Below, piece after piece: positions 12,601-28,100 of a stretch of DNA of 64,000 bases (the stretch's first letter is position 1; each line of letters begins with the position of its first letter). The notes under the pieces were generated by a model. That model searched no databases and was not told the origin of the DNA. It saw only the letters and a list, made by a program, of their open reading frames with translations. Source of the stretch: Timema cristinae (Eukaryota > Arthropoda > Insecta > Phasmatodea > Timematidae); contig JBCFYV010000001.1 in the NCBI GenBank assembly GCA_039000515.1, positions 59,268,234 through 59,332,233 of the forward strand, read 5' to 3'. A program made the translations under genes and the position numbers.

Positions 12601-15600
12601 TTTTAAAAAGATAAAGGGCTTTAAATAAAAAACCCCCCCAAAAAAAAGGGGCCCGGGGGGGGGGGGGGGGGTTTTAAAATTTAAAAGTGGAAATTAAATT
12701 TTTAAAAAATTTTGTTTTAAAATTTTTAAAAACTTTAAAAAAGGTTTTTTATAAGAAATTTTTTTTACTTTTAAAATATGTTAACAAAGTAAAACCCCCT
12801 TTTGGCCCTTTATAAAAGGGAATAAAAATTTGAATCTAAATTTTTTTTAAAAAAAAAAAACATACACCCCAAGGGGAAGCGTAAGTCAAATTTTCCCCAC
12901 TAAAGGACTTTTCATTTTTTAAGAAAAAGGGCATTTTTGGGGAAAAAAAAGTGTTATTTTTTTAAAATTTTAAATTTATTATACATTTTTCCAAAAAAAT
13001 TTTTAAAATTTTAAAATCCCTTTTTTAAAATATAAAATAAAAAATTTTAAATTAAAAATTTTTTTAATAATTTTTTTTTTAAAATTGAAAAAAATTTAAA
13101 TTAAAAATTTGGTTTATTTTAAAATTTTTTAAAGTAAAATTTTTAAAAAAGTTCTAAAAAAAAAAAATTTTTGAATTTTTTTTGTTTTTTAAAGAAAAAT
13201 TTTTTGCCTTTTTTTAAAAATTTTTGGTTATATGGGAAAAATTTAAGTTTTTGTTTGCTGTGGGACTTTTTTAAAAAGGGGGGGGTTGGGGAAATAATGG
13301 TTTGGGAAACCTTCTTTGGGGGGGCCCCCCCCCAAGTTTTAAAAAAAATTTCAAAAAAATGTTTTTTGGGCATTTAAATAAATTTTTTTAAAATTTTATT
13401 TGGGAGTTGGACTTTTTTTGGGGGTTAATTTTTTTAAAAAAAAAAAAAACCCCCCGAAGCCTCATTTTTTAAGGGGGGGGGGGCCCTTTTTTAAATTTTT
13501 AAAAAAATTTAATTTTTTTTTTAAATTTTTTGATGTTGGGTTTTTAAAAAAACCCTTAAAAATGGGAAAAAGAAAGAAAGCACTTTTAATTTATTTTTTA
13601 TAATTTTGCCAACACCAAAAGGTACTTTTTAAAAAACGCTCCCCCAAAACAAAACTTTTATTTAATTTATTTTTTTACACAAAAACTTAAATAAAATTTT
13701 AAAAAAAAACCCCAAAAAAAAAAATTTTTTCCCTTAAAATTAAATTAAAAATCCCCCAAAAATTTTTTAAAACCCCAATTTTTTATTGAAAAAACCCTTT
13801 TTAAAACGTGTTTATTCCGGATGATACATAGGGATTTTTACTATTTTTTTTTGGGGGATTTTTTCAATTTTTTAAAACCCTTTAAAAGTTCAATTTTTTT
13901 AAAAAACCCAGAAAAATTTTCCCCAAATTTCAAACCCCAAAACAAAACCTTCCCCAAAGGGTTAATTTTTTTAAATGGGGGAGTTATTTTTTCATAACCA
14001 CGATTTTTTTTGGGTTTCCTTAAAATTTTAACCCCAAAAATCCCCCTGCCAAAAAATTTTTAAAATTTTTTAATTTTTTTAGTTGGAAACCCTTTTTTGG
14101 GTCCAAAGTTTTTCTTAAGGGGCCATAAGAGGTTTAATTTGATTTTATTTAATTTCCCCATTGTTTTTTTTCCCGAATACCTGGGCGAAAAATCTGACCC
14201 CCTTAAAAATTTTTTTTTAAAGGATTTTGGGTTTTTAAAAAATAAAATTTAATTTATTTAAAGATGTTTAAAAACCCAGGGGCATTGGGTTGAAAAAAGA
14301 TTTTAAGGGAAAAAAATTTTAAAATTTTTTTACGAGGATTGGCCCAGGTTTTCCGTCCCCAAATTTCGGGTTTATAAAAAAGTTAAAAATTTTTTAATTT
14401 TTTCCACCCAGGTTTAATTTAAAAATTGGAAATTCCCAAAACTTTAATTAGGGCGAAAATCAAGCATTAAAAAAATTTGGAAAGTAACCCCTTTTCCCCA
14501 ATTCCCTTTTTAAAAATTCCAATTTCTTTAAAAAACCTTTCCCCCCTTTTTTTAAAACCAAAAAATTGGTTATCCCCTGAAAAAAATTTTTGTCAAAAAT
14601 GCTTTGCAAAAATTTTCCAAATCCCCAAAAAAATTTTAAGTTTCCCCCAGCCTAATTTTTTTTTTTACCCCCCCCCACAAAAAAATTTTTAAACGGAAAA
14701 ATTTTTTGGGAAACCCCGGGTTTAAAAACCCCCATTAAAAAAAAAATTTTTTCCACCCCTTTTAATTTGAAAAAACCAATTAAAATCTATTGGGTTCTTT
14801 TTTTTAAAAAAATTTTTTAAAGGGGTTTTTATTTTTTTAAAAATTTGGGGAAAATGAAAATTTTGGGTTTTATCCAATTGGGGCAAAAACAATTTTTTTC
14901 GGACGGAAACTTTTGAAAAAAAAGAAATATTTACAGAAAACCCCTTTAATATCCTAGTTTTAAATTTTTAAAAAACCCCCCAAACATAAATTTTATACCC
15001 CCTTTTTAAAAACCCCCAAAAATTTTTGTTTTTAAATTAAAATTTTGGTAAATGAAAACTTTTTTTTCTTTATTTTTAAATTAATTTGAAAAAAAATCTG
15101 GGAAATTTCAAAAGATAAAAAATTTTCGAAAAAATAAACACATTTGGGGTACGGTAAAAAAAAGTTTTAAAAATTTAATTTTAAAAAACAAAAGGGAAAA
15201 ATCCAAAAAATTAAATTTGGTAGGAAATTATTCTTAGGGGGATTTTTAAGGGGGGGGAATTATTTTATTAATATGTAAGGGGCGGCCCAATTTTCCCGGT
15301 TAAAATTTTTTTATTTTTTATGATTAAAAATACCCCCCCAAAGGGGGAAAAAGTGGCCCCAAAAAAATTTGGGGGCCCAACATTTCCCAAAGTACGCCCC
15401 CAAAATTTTTAGGGGAAAAGTTGTAAAAAAGTATTTTATTAAATTTAAAAAAATTTCTTTTTTTTTTAAATTGGGAAACCATTTTATTTTAAAGCATATA
15501 AATTAAAAATTTTAAAAAAATGATTATTTAATAAGCAATTTTTTTTAAAAAATTTATTTTAATTATTTTTTTTAGGAAGTACTATTATAAACCCCAAATT

Positions 15601-18600
15601 TTTAGAATATAATTTTAAGGTTTATTTGTAAGAAATTTTTGAATTTTTTGATGGGGGAAAGGCTTAAGGTTTTTTAAATTTCCATTTTAAATTTTTATAC
15701 CCCAAAAAAATTAAATAAAAACGGTTAGGTAAAATTCAAAAAATTCCTTCAAAAAATTTTTAATTTTGATTAATACTTTTTTTAAAAAAAAAAACCACTT
15801 TTAACTTTGTTATGCTTAAAAGAAAAACAAAAATTTTTATTTTTTTTAACTTTTCCCACCTTGTGTTCCCTTTTTCAATCAATTTTAAAAAATTGATGAA
15901 AAGAAAGCCTTGGGGGAACGGAAAATAATTTAAATTTCTTTTCTCCCAAAAAATTGGAAAGTTCCCCCAAATAAACCCAAGATTCCAAAAATATTTTAAA
16001 GGACAAGGAAAAAAAATTTCATTTTTTTTTCCCAGGGGTTAGTTTCGAAATTTTTAAAAAGTTTTTTAAATTTAATTTTATTTTTTTAATGACCTTTCCT
16101 CATTTTTTAAAATTTAAAAAAAAAATTTTAAAAGCTTTAGGTATAGAAAAAAAAATATTTTTTTTTTTTAAAAAAAAAAAAATATCCCAAAGAAATTAGC
16201 ACTAAACTTTTATATTTTAAAAAAAAATTTACAAAAAAAATTTTTTTTTTTCCAAATTTTTGCTTTTAATCATGGGTTTGGGAAGATGAATTTAAAATAA
16301 ATCAAAGCATGTTTAGAAGATTTAAAAAAAAAAATTTTTTCCTTTATTTAAGTTCAATGTTATTTTAAAAAAAAACCAAAACTTAAATTTACTTTTTAAC
16401 TAAAATTTAAAAAGGGTTTTGGAAAAATTTTTTGGGCCAAAACATTTTGCTTTGGTGGAACCCTTTGGGAAAATTTGAATTGGGGAATTAAAAAAAACTG
16501 GGGGAAGAAATTTATTAAAAAATTTTGGGGAAAAAGTTCAAATTTTTATGAGGGGAAAAATTTAAAAAAAGTAGTTTTTATTTTTTTTAAAAAACTTTCC
16601 AAGGCATTTCTTTAAGACCAAAAAATTTAAATTTTAAATTTTTAAAACCCAAAATAGTCTAAAAAATCTAAAAAAAAAATTTTAAAAAAGTTTTTTAAAA
16701 AAACCCCCAAACCAAAGTAAAAATTTTTTTAGCCTTTAAAATTTTTGGAAATAAAAAAAATTTTTTACCCATTTAAAAATGTTAAAAAGTAATTTAAACA
16801 AACCCAAACTTTACTTTTAGAATTTTTAAACCCAAAAAATTTTAAAATTAAAAGGATCCAAAAACTTAAAACATTTTAATAAAAAAAATAACCATTTTTT
16901 ATCAAAAAAATTTAATTTAAATAAATTTAAAAATTAAAATTAATTTAAAACACAATTAAACTGGGATTTGGTTAAAAAAATCCTTTAAACTTATTTATCC
17001 AGAATTGCCCACCCATTATTTTATTTTTTTTAAGGCAATTTATGGGATGAGAAACTTTGTTAATATGGGAAAAATAATCAGGGAATAAATGCCGCCTTGG
17101 GGGGAGGGTTTTTTCCCACTTTTTACAATTTTTAATCGGGGGGAAATGCATTTTTTAAAAATAAATACCCAAATTTTAAAATTTTTTTTTATGGGGGCAG
17201 GGCATTAAAATTTAGCACTTGCGGAAAAGTTTTGTCCCTTTTTCATTTTTAAACAAAAGCAGAAAGAACTTTCCAAAACCCGATTATAGCTTTTATTTGG
17301 ATTAATAGGTAGTTTTTAATCAAATGTCTCTTTTTTCCAAAAAAAAAAGGCTCGTTTTTGACCAGGTTTATTTGGCAAGAATTTTAAAAGGTGTTTTTCA
17401 TTTTAAAATGTCCTTGGTTTCCCTTCCCCGATTTTGGGCTCCCCAAGGTTTTTTGGGGGATTAAAAGTCTTTTAAATTTTTTAAAAAGCTATCTTCTTAA
17501 GTGGAATTCAACCTTTTTTGGTTGATTCAACCCCCTTTTGGATTTTTAAATTTTTCCAGAAAAATCCCAAAGTTTAAACCGGAAGAGGTTTTCCGATTAA
17601 TGAAATCCGTTTCCCCTTTTGGGGTAAAAAAATTTAAACCCGTCAAACCCCCTTTTCTTCCTCTTGCTAAAAAATTTTTTTGCGCCTAGCCTTTCTAAAT
17701 TTTTTTGGTGGTTTTTTTAACCTTTTTTGTATCTATTTTAAAGTTTTTTTTTTCACAAGTTTTCGGGGGGAAAAGTTTTAAAATTAAAATTAGAAAATTT
17801 ATAACCTGGGGATTTGGGTTTTAAAAAAAAAAATTTTTAAAAATTTTTAAAAAATTTAAATTTTTTTTAAATTTTAATATTTAAAAAAAATTAAAAAATT
17901 TTAAAAATAAAAATTACCGTTTAAATACTTAAATTTAAAAATTGGGGTTTTTTAAAAATTTTTTTGGGGTGTAAAAGGCCTAATAAATTTCCACTTTTCC
18001 TTTTTTCTTTTTTTGGGGGCTTTTGTTTCCTTTTCCCGGCATGGGTGAAGGTTTGCAGTAGTCAAGTGGGTTTTTGAAATTTACTACCCTTCCCACCTTA
18101 GAAGAGGACGAGTTCATCTAGAACTGTCGATTCACTTGCAGTTTTCCCAAATTTTGAAATTTTTCACTGTTTTTTTTTTTTTTTTTTTTTTTTGGTTTTT
18201 TTTTTTTTTTTTTTTTTTAAAATTTAAAACCCCCCAATTTTTTTTTAAAGGATGTAAAAAAAAAATTTTAACCATTTTTTATTTTAGAGACAAGGCCCCC
18301 CAAAAAAAAACCCCCCTTTTAAAAACCCCCTTAAATTTTTGGGGGGTTAAAAATTAAAAATTTTTTAACTTTTTAAATTTTCCCTTGTTAAGGTAGGCAT
18401 AAATTTCAAAAATTTCAATACAAGGGGAAATTGCATAATCAGCTTTCTTTAATAAATTTAAAAAACCCCATAAATAAAAAAAAAAAAACAAAAAAAAAAA
18501 TGTCATTTGGGGGAAAAATAAGATGGACCCTTTAAGGGCCCAAAACCCTAAAAACAAAGAGAAAACACCAAGACAATTTAAATTTTAGTTCGTCCTTTCA

Positions 18601-21600
18601 AATCAATAAACTAATTAATTTTTTAAAAAACCCCCACATTAAAAATTTTTTTATAAAATCATATTCTTTTAACAGGGATTTAAATTTGTTAATTAATGGA
18701 TTAGTCCCCCATTTAAATATAAAACATTTTTAAAATTTCTAAAGGGTTCTTGTTTCCCTAAAAAAATTTAAATGAAACTAAATTTATTTTTTAACAATTT
18801 TTGGTTTTTTGACCCTAAAATTCCCCTTTTTTCCCGGGAAAAAAACACTTTAAAAAAAATTTAAAAAAAAAAATTTTTTATCCCAAATATTTTTTTTTAA
18901 AAAAAAGGGGCCCCTTTTTGAAAAAAGAGAAAATTAAAAAAAAATTTTTAATTTTAAAAAAATTGTTTTTCCCTTTTTTCCCCCAAAAATTAAAAATAAG
19001 ATTAAATTTTTTACAAAAACAAATTTTGAAAATAAAAAAAAAAAGGGTCCTTTCTAACTTTAACTTTTTTAAAATTTCCCGTTTTAAAAGAAAATTTAAA
19101 AAAAAAAACCCAAAATTTTTAAAGTAAAAAAGAACAAAATTAAAATGGGGTTTAAAAAATTTTTAATTTTTTAATTTTTAATTTAAAAAAAAACCTATAT
19201 TAAAATTTTTTTTTAAATAAAAAAAAAACAAAAAAAAAAAAAGGTTTTTCATAAAAACAGTTTTTACCCAAAAAAAAAAATAAAAAAAAAAAAAAAATTT
19301 TAAAAATTTTTTCCCCCCCGGGAAAAAAAAAAATTTTCAAATTTTTTTTTGGGTTTAAGGAAATTTTTCCATTTCCCCCTTTTTTGGGGGGACAAAAACC
19401 CCGGAAAAAAAAAAGCCGGATTTTAAATTTCGCTAAATTTAAAAAAATTGAAACAAAATCCAAATTTTCCAAAAGGGAAAAAACCCCCATTCAGAAAATT
19501 TTTTTTAAAAATTTTAAAAAGGGTTTAAAAAAAATTTTTTTTTTTAAAAATTTTTCCCCAAAATTTCCCGACCCAATATGAAAAAATACAAAAAATATTT
19601 TTTTTTAAAAATTTGCCCAAAAGGTTTTCCCCCCCACGAGTTGGGCGTTTTTTGGAAAAAATTAAACGCCAATCTTTGCCCCCCATCAATTTTTTGGCAA
19701 TTTAAATTTAACCCTTTTCCAATTTTTCCCCCAATTTTTTTTGACAGGGAAAACAGTTTAAAAGGGTGTTTGACCCCTTTTTGTTTTTCAAGAAAATACA
19801 AAATGGTTTTTTTTTCTTTTGCAAAATTTAAAAGTCTTGGAAAGTTTTAAAAACCCCCTTTTTAAAATTATTTTTTCCCCAAATTTGAGGTAATTTTTAC
19901 CTCAGAAATTTCCCCCAAAAACCCCCGCAATTTCTTTTTAATAGGGGCAGGTTTTTCCCCTTTACAAAAAAAGGGCAGAGTTTAGCCAAACCCATTTCCC
20001 CAGCATGGGGTTTTTGGAATTTTTTAAAAAAGAAAACCGGGCTGTTTGGACATCTTTATTTTGTGATAATAAAAGGGGCAAAATTATTTTTTTTTTTTTA
20101 AATTAAAAAAATAATACGAAAAGACAAATTTTTCCTTAAATTAAAACTGGTTTTTAAAAAACAAAAATTTTTTACAAAAAAAATTTTAAAAATTAAAATT
20201 TTTAAATGCCTTTTTTAACTCCTTTAATTTATTTTAATTTTTTTTTTTTTTTTTTTTTTCCCCCAAAAAGCCCACTCCTTCATAATCTTTTCCTAAGGTC
20301 CCCCAATTTTCCGCAAATTTTTTTTTTCCCACAAAAGTAAAATTTTCCAAAGGGATAGTTCATTCGAAATTCCCTCCCCCAGGGTTTTTGAGAAAAAAAT
20401 AAAGGTTTTTAAAAATTTTTTTTAAAAAAATTTTAACATTTTTTTAAATTTTTCCAAAAATAAAGCAACCCTTCCAATTTCAAAATTTTGAAAGGGTTTT
20501 TCCCCAATTTTTGGGGCAAAATAATTAAAAATTTTTATTTAATTTAAAAAAAATGCTTTAAAAAACCCCCTTTTCCCCCCCCTTTTTAACCTAATTTTTA
20601 AAATATCCATTTCTAAAAATTTAAAAAAATAAAATTAAAAAATTTGGGTTTCAAACTTATAACTTTCCTTTTTAACCAATAAAGGGAGGTAAATTTAAAA
20701 AAAAAAATGAACCCCTTTAAAGGGAGAGAAATTTTAAAAGGGGGTGCAATTTCAAATAATAAAAATTGATGATTTGATGCTAAAATTTTTTTATTTCCAG
20801 TAAAAAAAAGTTTTCCTCCTCAAAATTGTCCATTTTTTTTTCAAATGCTAAAGAAATCCAACAATTTTTAAAAAATTTTTTGGGGGGGACTGCAAAACTA
20901 AAATGTGGTGTAATGCAGGACACTTTCAAACCCCTCCCTTTACTATTTCTGGTTTGGGGGAGGTTCACTAAAAGGAAAGTCCCTAAAAAGTGGGATTTAA
21001 AAAGGAAAAAAAAGAAAAAAGGGGAAAAAAAACCCCGGAAAAAGACTTTTTTTAAAAAACTTCTTTAAAAAGGTAAAAGAATTTTTTTACTAAATTTTTA
21101 TTGGAAAGTTTTTCGTAAAAAAAATTTTATTAAAGAAAAAGAAAAAAACGTAAGTTTTCCTACGATAATTAAAAATTTTTTCGTCTTTTTCTTCATTTTT
21201 AAAATTTAAACCTTTTAGGAAAAAATATTTAAAAAAAAATTTAAAACTTGTTTTTTTTCCCAAAATTTAAAATATTTAAAAATTTTAAAAAAATAAAAAA
21301 ATCATAATTTTTTTTAAAAAGGGAAAAAGGGGGGAAACTATAAAAAAACCCCCCCCCCAAAAATTCATTTCCCCGGAAAAATTTTTTTAAAAAAAAAAAA
21401 AATTTTTTTTGCCCCCGTACCTTAAAAAAAAAGTTTTTGGAAAAAATGTTTTTTATTAAAAAATTTATAAATTTTAAAAAATTTATTAAATTAAAAAAAA
21501 AAATTTCAAAACCCGGGTAGGTCCCAAAAAACCCAAAAACAAAAACCTTGAAGGGTTCATTTAAAAATGGGCTAAAAAAATTTAAATGAAAAAGAAAGGG

Positions 21601-22150
21601 TTTAAAAAAAAAAAAATGTTTAACTAAAAAACCCCCTTTTTTAATACATAATTTTTTCACCCTTTAAAAAATGTAAATTTCTTATTTTTTACTTTGGTTT
21701 GGGGTTTAAAAAATAAAAATTTTGTTACCCGGGGTTTACACCCTTTTGGGTTTTCACCAATTTAAAGGGAATATTTGGGGGTTTTTTAGGCCTAATTTAA
21801 TAAAACCAACCCGGGGCCGGATCCCCCCCTTTACAAGAATTAAAATAAATTAACCCATAGGGGGATTTTTTTAAATTTTTAGATTTTTTTCATAAAAGTG
21901 GCCCCCTAAAAAATTAATTTTTAAAAAAAAAAAAAAAAAAAAATAAAAAGGTTTAAGAGCCACTAAAAAAAAACAAAAATTTTGATAAATTTTACAAGGA
22001 ACTTTCTTCCTTTTTTCTAAATAATTTTCCCCCAAGTCCACACAAACAAAAAAAGGGCACTTTTTTGGGGGCCCGCCCAAAAAAGGAGCGAACACAAACC
22101 CAAAAAAAAGGGGATGGGGGGGAGGAAAAAAACACCTTCATTATTTAAAA
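2410..22150. other. Homopolymer-smeared low-information sequence, part 1
   Basis: Almost everything here is runs of three or more identical bases of all four kinds, for example A29 at 6,668-6,696, G17 at 12,655-12,671, and T24 and T23 separated by GG at 18,170-18,218. The many ORFs of 60-139 codons are rich in Phe, Lys, Pro, Gly and Asn, which is simply what TTT, AAA, CCC, GGG and AAT encode. None shows a domain, a splice context or a family resemblance, and both strands are equally open. I regard this as unpolished consensus of noisy long reads rather than biological sequence. A few short islands of richer sequence (about 7,900-8,420, 17,230-17,700 and 18,030-18,140) suggest that ordinary DNA lies underneath. 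Confidence 0.7.
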
Positions 22151-25100
22151 AAAATAAATCTTCCGGGGAAATTATTTAAACCTTTTCCCCCCCATAAAAA
22201 TATTTTTAATATTTAAAAAAAAATTAAAATTCCCACGTAAAAAAAATTCCCCACTAACCCTACCAAATCACTTATCCTTCATTTTTAAAAAATATAAAAA
22301 TTTTTTATAATTAAATAAATTTAAATTTTAAACCATTTTTTTTGTTTTTTTCCTAATTTTTTTAATTACTAAAAATAATTAGTTCCCAATTACTAAAAGT
22401 TTTAATCAAGGCCTTCAAAAAATTTAAACTTTTAAATCTTTTAAAATTTTAAAAAAATTTATTTATATTTAAAATCAAATAACCCATTTCTAACATCCTA
22501 AAAAATTTTTTTTTAACTAAATTAAAATTTCAAATTTTTAAAAAAAAATTTTATTTTAAAGTTAAAAAAATACACCCTTTTTTAAAACCCTTTTAAAAAA
22601 AAAACCCAAAAAGACCCAAAAAAATTTTTTCCTTACTTTTAACAAAAAAAACCCAAAACAGGGTTCTCAGGGTTTTTAAAACCAAATAAATTAAGGGAAC
22701 CCCCTTTATTCCCCGGGGGGTTTACCAGGACATTAATACTCCAAAAATTTAATTTTTATTACTATTTAAAAAAAATACTCATTTTTTTAAATAAATTTTC
22801 ACTAAAACAACCTAAAAAAAAAAATTTAATTTAAAAATTTCACTACCAAATATCTTTTTTTTATTTTTAAATAATTAAAAAAAATTTATTCAACCAAATT
22901 TTTAAAACCCTTCAAACACCCTCCCCCCTCAAACATTTATCAACAAAGTTTTATTTTTTTTAATAAAAACAAACCCCCAAAGAAATTAAAAACTCTTTAA
23001 AATTTATACTTTTAAAAACCCCCTTAAATTTTTATTATTAAAAATAAATAAAAAATATTAAAATAAAAAAAAAAATCCCAAAAAAAATCCCAAACTAAAA
23101 TTTTAAAAAAAAATTAAAAAAAAAAAAAAAACTACTAAAAAAGAATAAAAATTTTAAAAACCCACAGGGGGGAAAAAATTTTAAAATCCAATACAAATCA
23201 CTTCTTCCCCTTCTTTCCTTTTAAAAAAAACCCCCAATTTAAAAACCAAAATAAAATTCCCTTTTCCTTTTTTTAAAACCAAGAAAAAACAAAACCAAAC
23301 AATATTACCCATTTAATTTTAATTAAAATTTAAAAAAAAATTTCCATTTTTTATAAATAAAACCTTTTTGGAAATAATAAAAATATATATAATTAAATAA
23401 AAATATAAATATTTAAAAAAAAAATAAAATAAAACCCCACATAATTTTTAAACACAAATTTTCAATTTAACAAAAATCATCACATTTTTAAACTTTTTCA
23501 TCCCCAATAAAACAGCAATCCTTTCTAATTTATTAAAATTTGGGGTCCTTTTTAATTTTTTTTTCAACCCCAAACTTTTTTTTTCTTAAACAAATATATA
23601 AAAACCCTAACAAAATATATATTTTCTTAAAATAAAATTTATAAAAAAATTTTGCCTTTTTAAAGAAATTTCCCCTTTTTTTTCAAATTTTTTTTTAAAA
23701 AAACTATTTTTTAAATTATTTAAAAAAGTTTTTTATTTTATTTTTTAAATTTTTTTTTATAAAAGAAATTAAAATCATTTTTCATTAACCCCTTCTAAAA
23801 TTTTAAAAATTTTCCACCCATTTTTAAACCTAAAATTATTTTAAAAAACATAAATTTTATTTAATCAAGGGGTTTATATTTTTTCCATTTTTTTAAACCA
23901 TTAGAAAATTAAATCAAACCTTAAAAATTTTAAAAACCAAAAAACCAAAATTAGGGGAATTTATTTATTTTAAGAAATTTTTAAAAATTATCATTAAACT
24001 TTTAAGATCCAAAAAAAATTAATTTAATTTATATAAATTTTTAAGGGCACTTATCTTTTTAACAAAAAGGGGGGAAACTTAATTTTACGGGCAAATTTTT
24101 TTTTTTTTTTCAAATAACAACTTCCGAAAATTTTTAAACATCATAATCAATTTTATTCCATAATTTTTTAATTTATACTTTTAAATTTAAAAAAAATTTT
24201 ATTAAAAACAATATCAATAAAAAAAAAAACCCTTTAAATACAATACCCTATATTTTTTGTAAAAAAAAATTTTTTAAAAAATTTTTTTTTTTTAAACTTA
24301 AAAAAACCATCAAATATTAAATAAATAAACAAAGGGGAAAAAAATAAAACTTTAAATCTTTTTTTTTTAAAAATTAATAATTAAATTTTTTTTTAGTAAA
24401 ATTTTACAATTTTCCCTTAATTTTTTGGGGTTTTTCCCCCCCTTTAAAACCCTTTTTATTAAACCCCCCTTTTTTTGAATTAAACAATTTTTTTTATTTG
24501 GGGTCAAAATTTACTAAAAAAAAAGTTTTCAAACCCCAAAAAAATTTTCACCCCAAAAACCCCCCTCCAACCATTAAAATACCTTAAAATTTAATACTCA
24601 CTCCCAATATTTTCATTTTCAAATTTACCAAATTTTCATTTTAAAAATTAAAAAAATTTTTATCCTAGGGGTAGAATATTTCCTCAATATATCACTATAA
24701 AAATTAATTATTTTACTTTTGCACCAACCCCAAAAAGAATTCCCTCCCTTTCCCAATTAAAAATTTTTAATTTTTATTTTTTACAAAATCCTTCACAAAA
24801 AAAATTTACATTTCCCCTTTTTAAATTTTTAAAAATTGGGGGACCTTTAAAAAAAAATTAATAATAAAAAAATAAAAAAAAACTAACAAAAATTTCCCTA
24901 TTTTTAAAGGTTATTTCAATTGCCCATTTTCGAAAAATTTATCATTTTATTCTATTAATTACATTTAAATTTTAAAATTTTTCACACTCACTTTTAATTC
25001 AAAAAAAATTTAAAAAACAAACACCAATTTTTAAAAAAAAACAAGCTTTTACGCACTTTTTTTAATCATCCCCCTTTTTTTCCTATTAATATTAAATTTG

Positions 25101-28100
25101 ATCAATTTTTAAATCCCAAAATTTTCCTAGTTTAAAAAATTTTTTTTTTAAAAAAAATTACATTTTTTTATTTTAATAGAAAAAAAAAACCCGTTACCCT
25201 AAAAATTAATTTTAACATATAAAAAACGGGGAAATTATAAGGGGGGAAAAATTTAATAAGAAAATATTAATAATAAAAAAATCCCCCTTTTTAAAAAAAA
25301 AAAGGGGGCCATTTTAAAAAAAATATAACAAGGGAATTTCTTTCAACATTCCCAAGGTAATTTAAAAAAAATTAAAAAACCATTTTTTCATATTATTAAA
25401 AAAAAAAAAAAACACACAAGAATATAGGAAAAAAAATTTAAAAAAAATTCAAAAGTTAATATTTAAATAAATAAAGGGTAGGTATACTATAAAAATTTTA
25501 TAAATAAAAAGTACAAAAAAAAATACAACTACTAAAAAAAAGTAATTTTAACTAGCAAGGGGTTTCAAATTTCAAAATCTAAAAAGGGGAAATCCTTAAA
25601 ATAAATTAACCCGGGTTACTCATTCACAATCCCAAAAAAACCAAATTAAAAAAAGGAATTAACATAATAATTTTTAACGGTTTTTCCATAAAACCCACCT
25701 TAAAAATTTTTTAAAAAAACAACAAATAAGGGGTTTTATTTTTAAAAAAAAATCAAAAAATTAAAAAATTAAAACCGGGGGGTAAAAAAATTAAATAAAA
25801 AGGGAAAAGGGAAAGGTTAAAAATTAAAAAGCAATAAGGGGTTTAAAAAAAAATAAAACTACCCTCACACCCAAACATTTAAAATATAGACACCTAATTA
25901 TAACCCCATTCCCTCAAATCATCCACTTTTTTACCTTTAAAAAACCCCCCAAAAAAATATTAATATTTTAAAAAAAAAAACCCAAAAAAAATATTTTTAA
26001 AAGGGATTTTTTTTTAAAAAAAAAATTTCCCAGATTTTTTTTTTAAAAATTTTATATTCTCACTACCAATTTTACTTTTTTAAAAAAATTTTGTTTTTTT
26101 AAACCCTTTCTCCTGGGGAATCAATTTTTTATTAAAAACTTTTATTTCCCTTTAAGTCATTCCATAACCCGCCACCAATAATTCAAAGTCTTTTCTACTC
26201 CTACAAACATTAATCCCAAAACCGCATTAAAATACCTTTATCAAATTTTCCCCTAAATAACATTATCACCAATCTCCTACTTAAATATCAAAATTCTTTA
26301 AAACCCCTTAAAAAACACCAAAATTTTATCATAACACCACAAAATTTTAAAATCTTTAACCTTAAAAGGGATCAAAAAAAAAAAACCCCCCCGTATTAAT
26401 ACCCCTAGAAATAAGGGCATCCCTAACCCCCCTTCTTTATAAAAACCCCTTACTAAAAAAACATATACCCTTAAAAAAAACCACCCAAAAACCTAATCCC
26501 AACCCCTTCCATCCACAACCAACCCACAATATTTTACCAATAATACCACCATCATTACCCTCAACACGACCACAAAAACCTATTTTTTTGGATTTACAAA
26601 ATTAAAAAACATTCTAAAACCCAAACCCCAAACCCAGCATCAGGACTCAAACAAAACCGACATACTTAATAAAATAGGGGGCCACTTCCAATATAAACTT
26701 CACCCCCAACAATTTTAATCTTTCCCCCTAAACCCCAATTTAAAAAATACCCAATATTTTCAAACCCCCTCCCCCCCCCACCAATTTACTAGGATTTAAT
26801 TCCCCCATACTACTGGGGAACCTTAATTTCCCCCCACCAATAAAACCCCCCCCATAAACCTCCCTCATTCTACATACTCAAAAATTCAATACCAAAATTT
26901 TTGATTATTTTTTATTTAAAAATTTTTAGAAACAACAAGAAACACAAACTAAAAACAATAAATTTACCCCCATACCCCTTCCTTAACACCAAAAAAAATT
27001 CTTTACCAATAATAAAAAATAAACCTTTTTCCCCCCTTTTCTCATTTTTACCAATAAAAAATCTTCTTCCCCAAAAAAAAAAATTTTTCCTTTAAAAAAA
27101 TATACTATAGTAAACATCAGGGCAAAAAAATCACCAAAATTAAAAACCAATTTTCCCAAAAAATCCATTTAAAAGAATTTATCCCCCAACCCCCAAAACT
27201 CCTTCCCCTTTTCAAAAACAAAACCCAGTTATTTTACTTCCCCAACTTTTACTTTTTTTTGGAAAAATTAATACTTAAATACTCAATTTTTTTTTTTATA
27301 CCCTTTTAAAAATTTAATTTTTTCCGGGGTAAACCTCTCCGGGACAAAATTTACTATAACCCCAAACCTCCTTCCCACACAAAACCCTTTAAATTTAAAC
27401 CCCCCCCACCCTTTTTATTTCCCCTTAAAAACTTATCCCCCATTTCACTCACAATCACCCTACCAACACACACAATTAACCCAACAAAAAAACCCAAAAT
27501 AAAAAAAATTTTAGAAAATAAGGAAAATTTTTTAAAAAAAATTTATTTTAAGGCCTTTTTTAAAATTTCAAATTTTTACTTTAAATTTGAACACATTTTT
27601 ATTTTTACCAAACCCCCTTACCCCCTCCCCTATTTCCTTCCTTTTAAAAAATGTCACCCCCTGGGTTTAAACCCATTAAACGTACTCCATTATAAATCCC
27701 ACCCCAAAAAAAATTTCCAATTAAAAATAAATAACAGCCAAACTAAATTACCCCCCTTTTTAAAATTAAAAAAATATTTTTTAAATTTTTTAATTTTTTT
27801 TGCATTAAATTACATTAAGGGGCACTACAAAAATTTTTTATTTCTATTTTTTCCCAAATTTTAATTTTTTTTTTAAAAAAAAAATATTTTTTTCATAATT
27901 TTAATATTTATAAATATATAAAACTTTTTAACCTTAAACAAAATCCCAAAAAGGGCACCCTAAAATACCATTATTCAACCCCCAAAACTTCAAAACTCCT
28001 TCTCAAAAAAACTACATTTAATAAACCCCCACACTAAAATCTTTTTAAAAAACCCACTCAAAAAAATCCCCAATCATATTCCCCCATCAAATTTAAATCC

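Noticed and set aside
21241..21660. 139-codon minus-strand ORF, the longest in the window
   Set aside because: It is composed almost wholly of Phe, Lys, Asn and Gly from T and A runs in smeared sequence, with no domain and no splice or promoter context.
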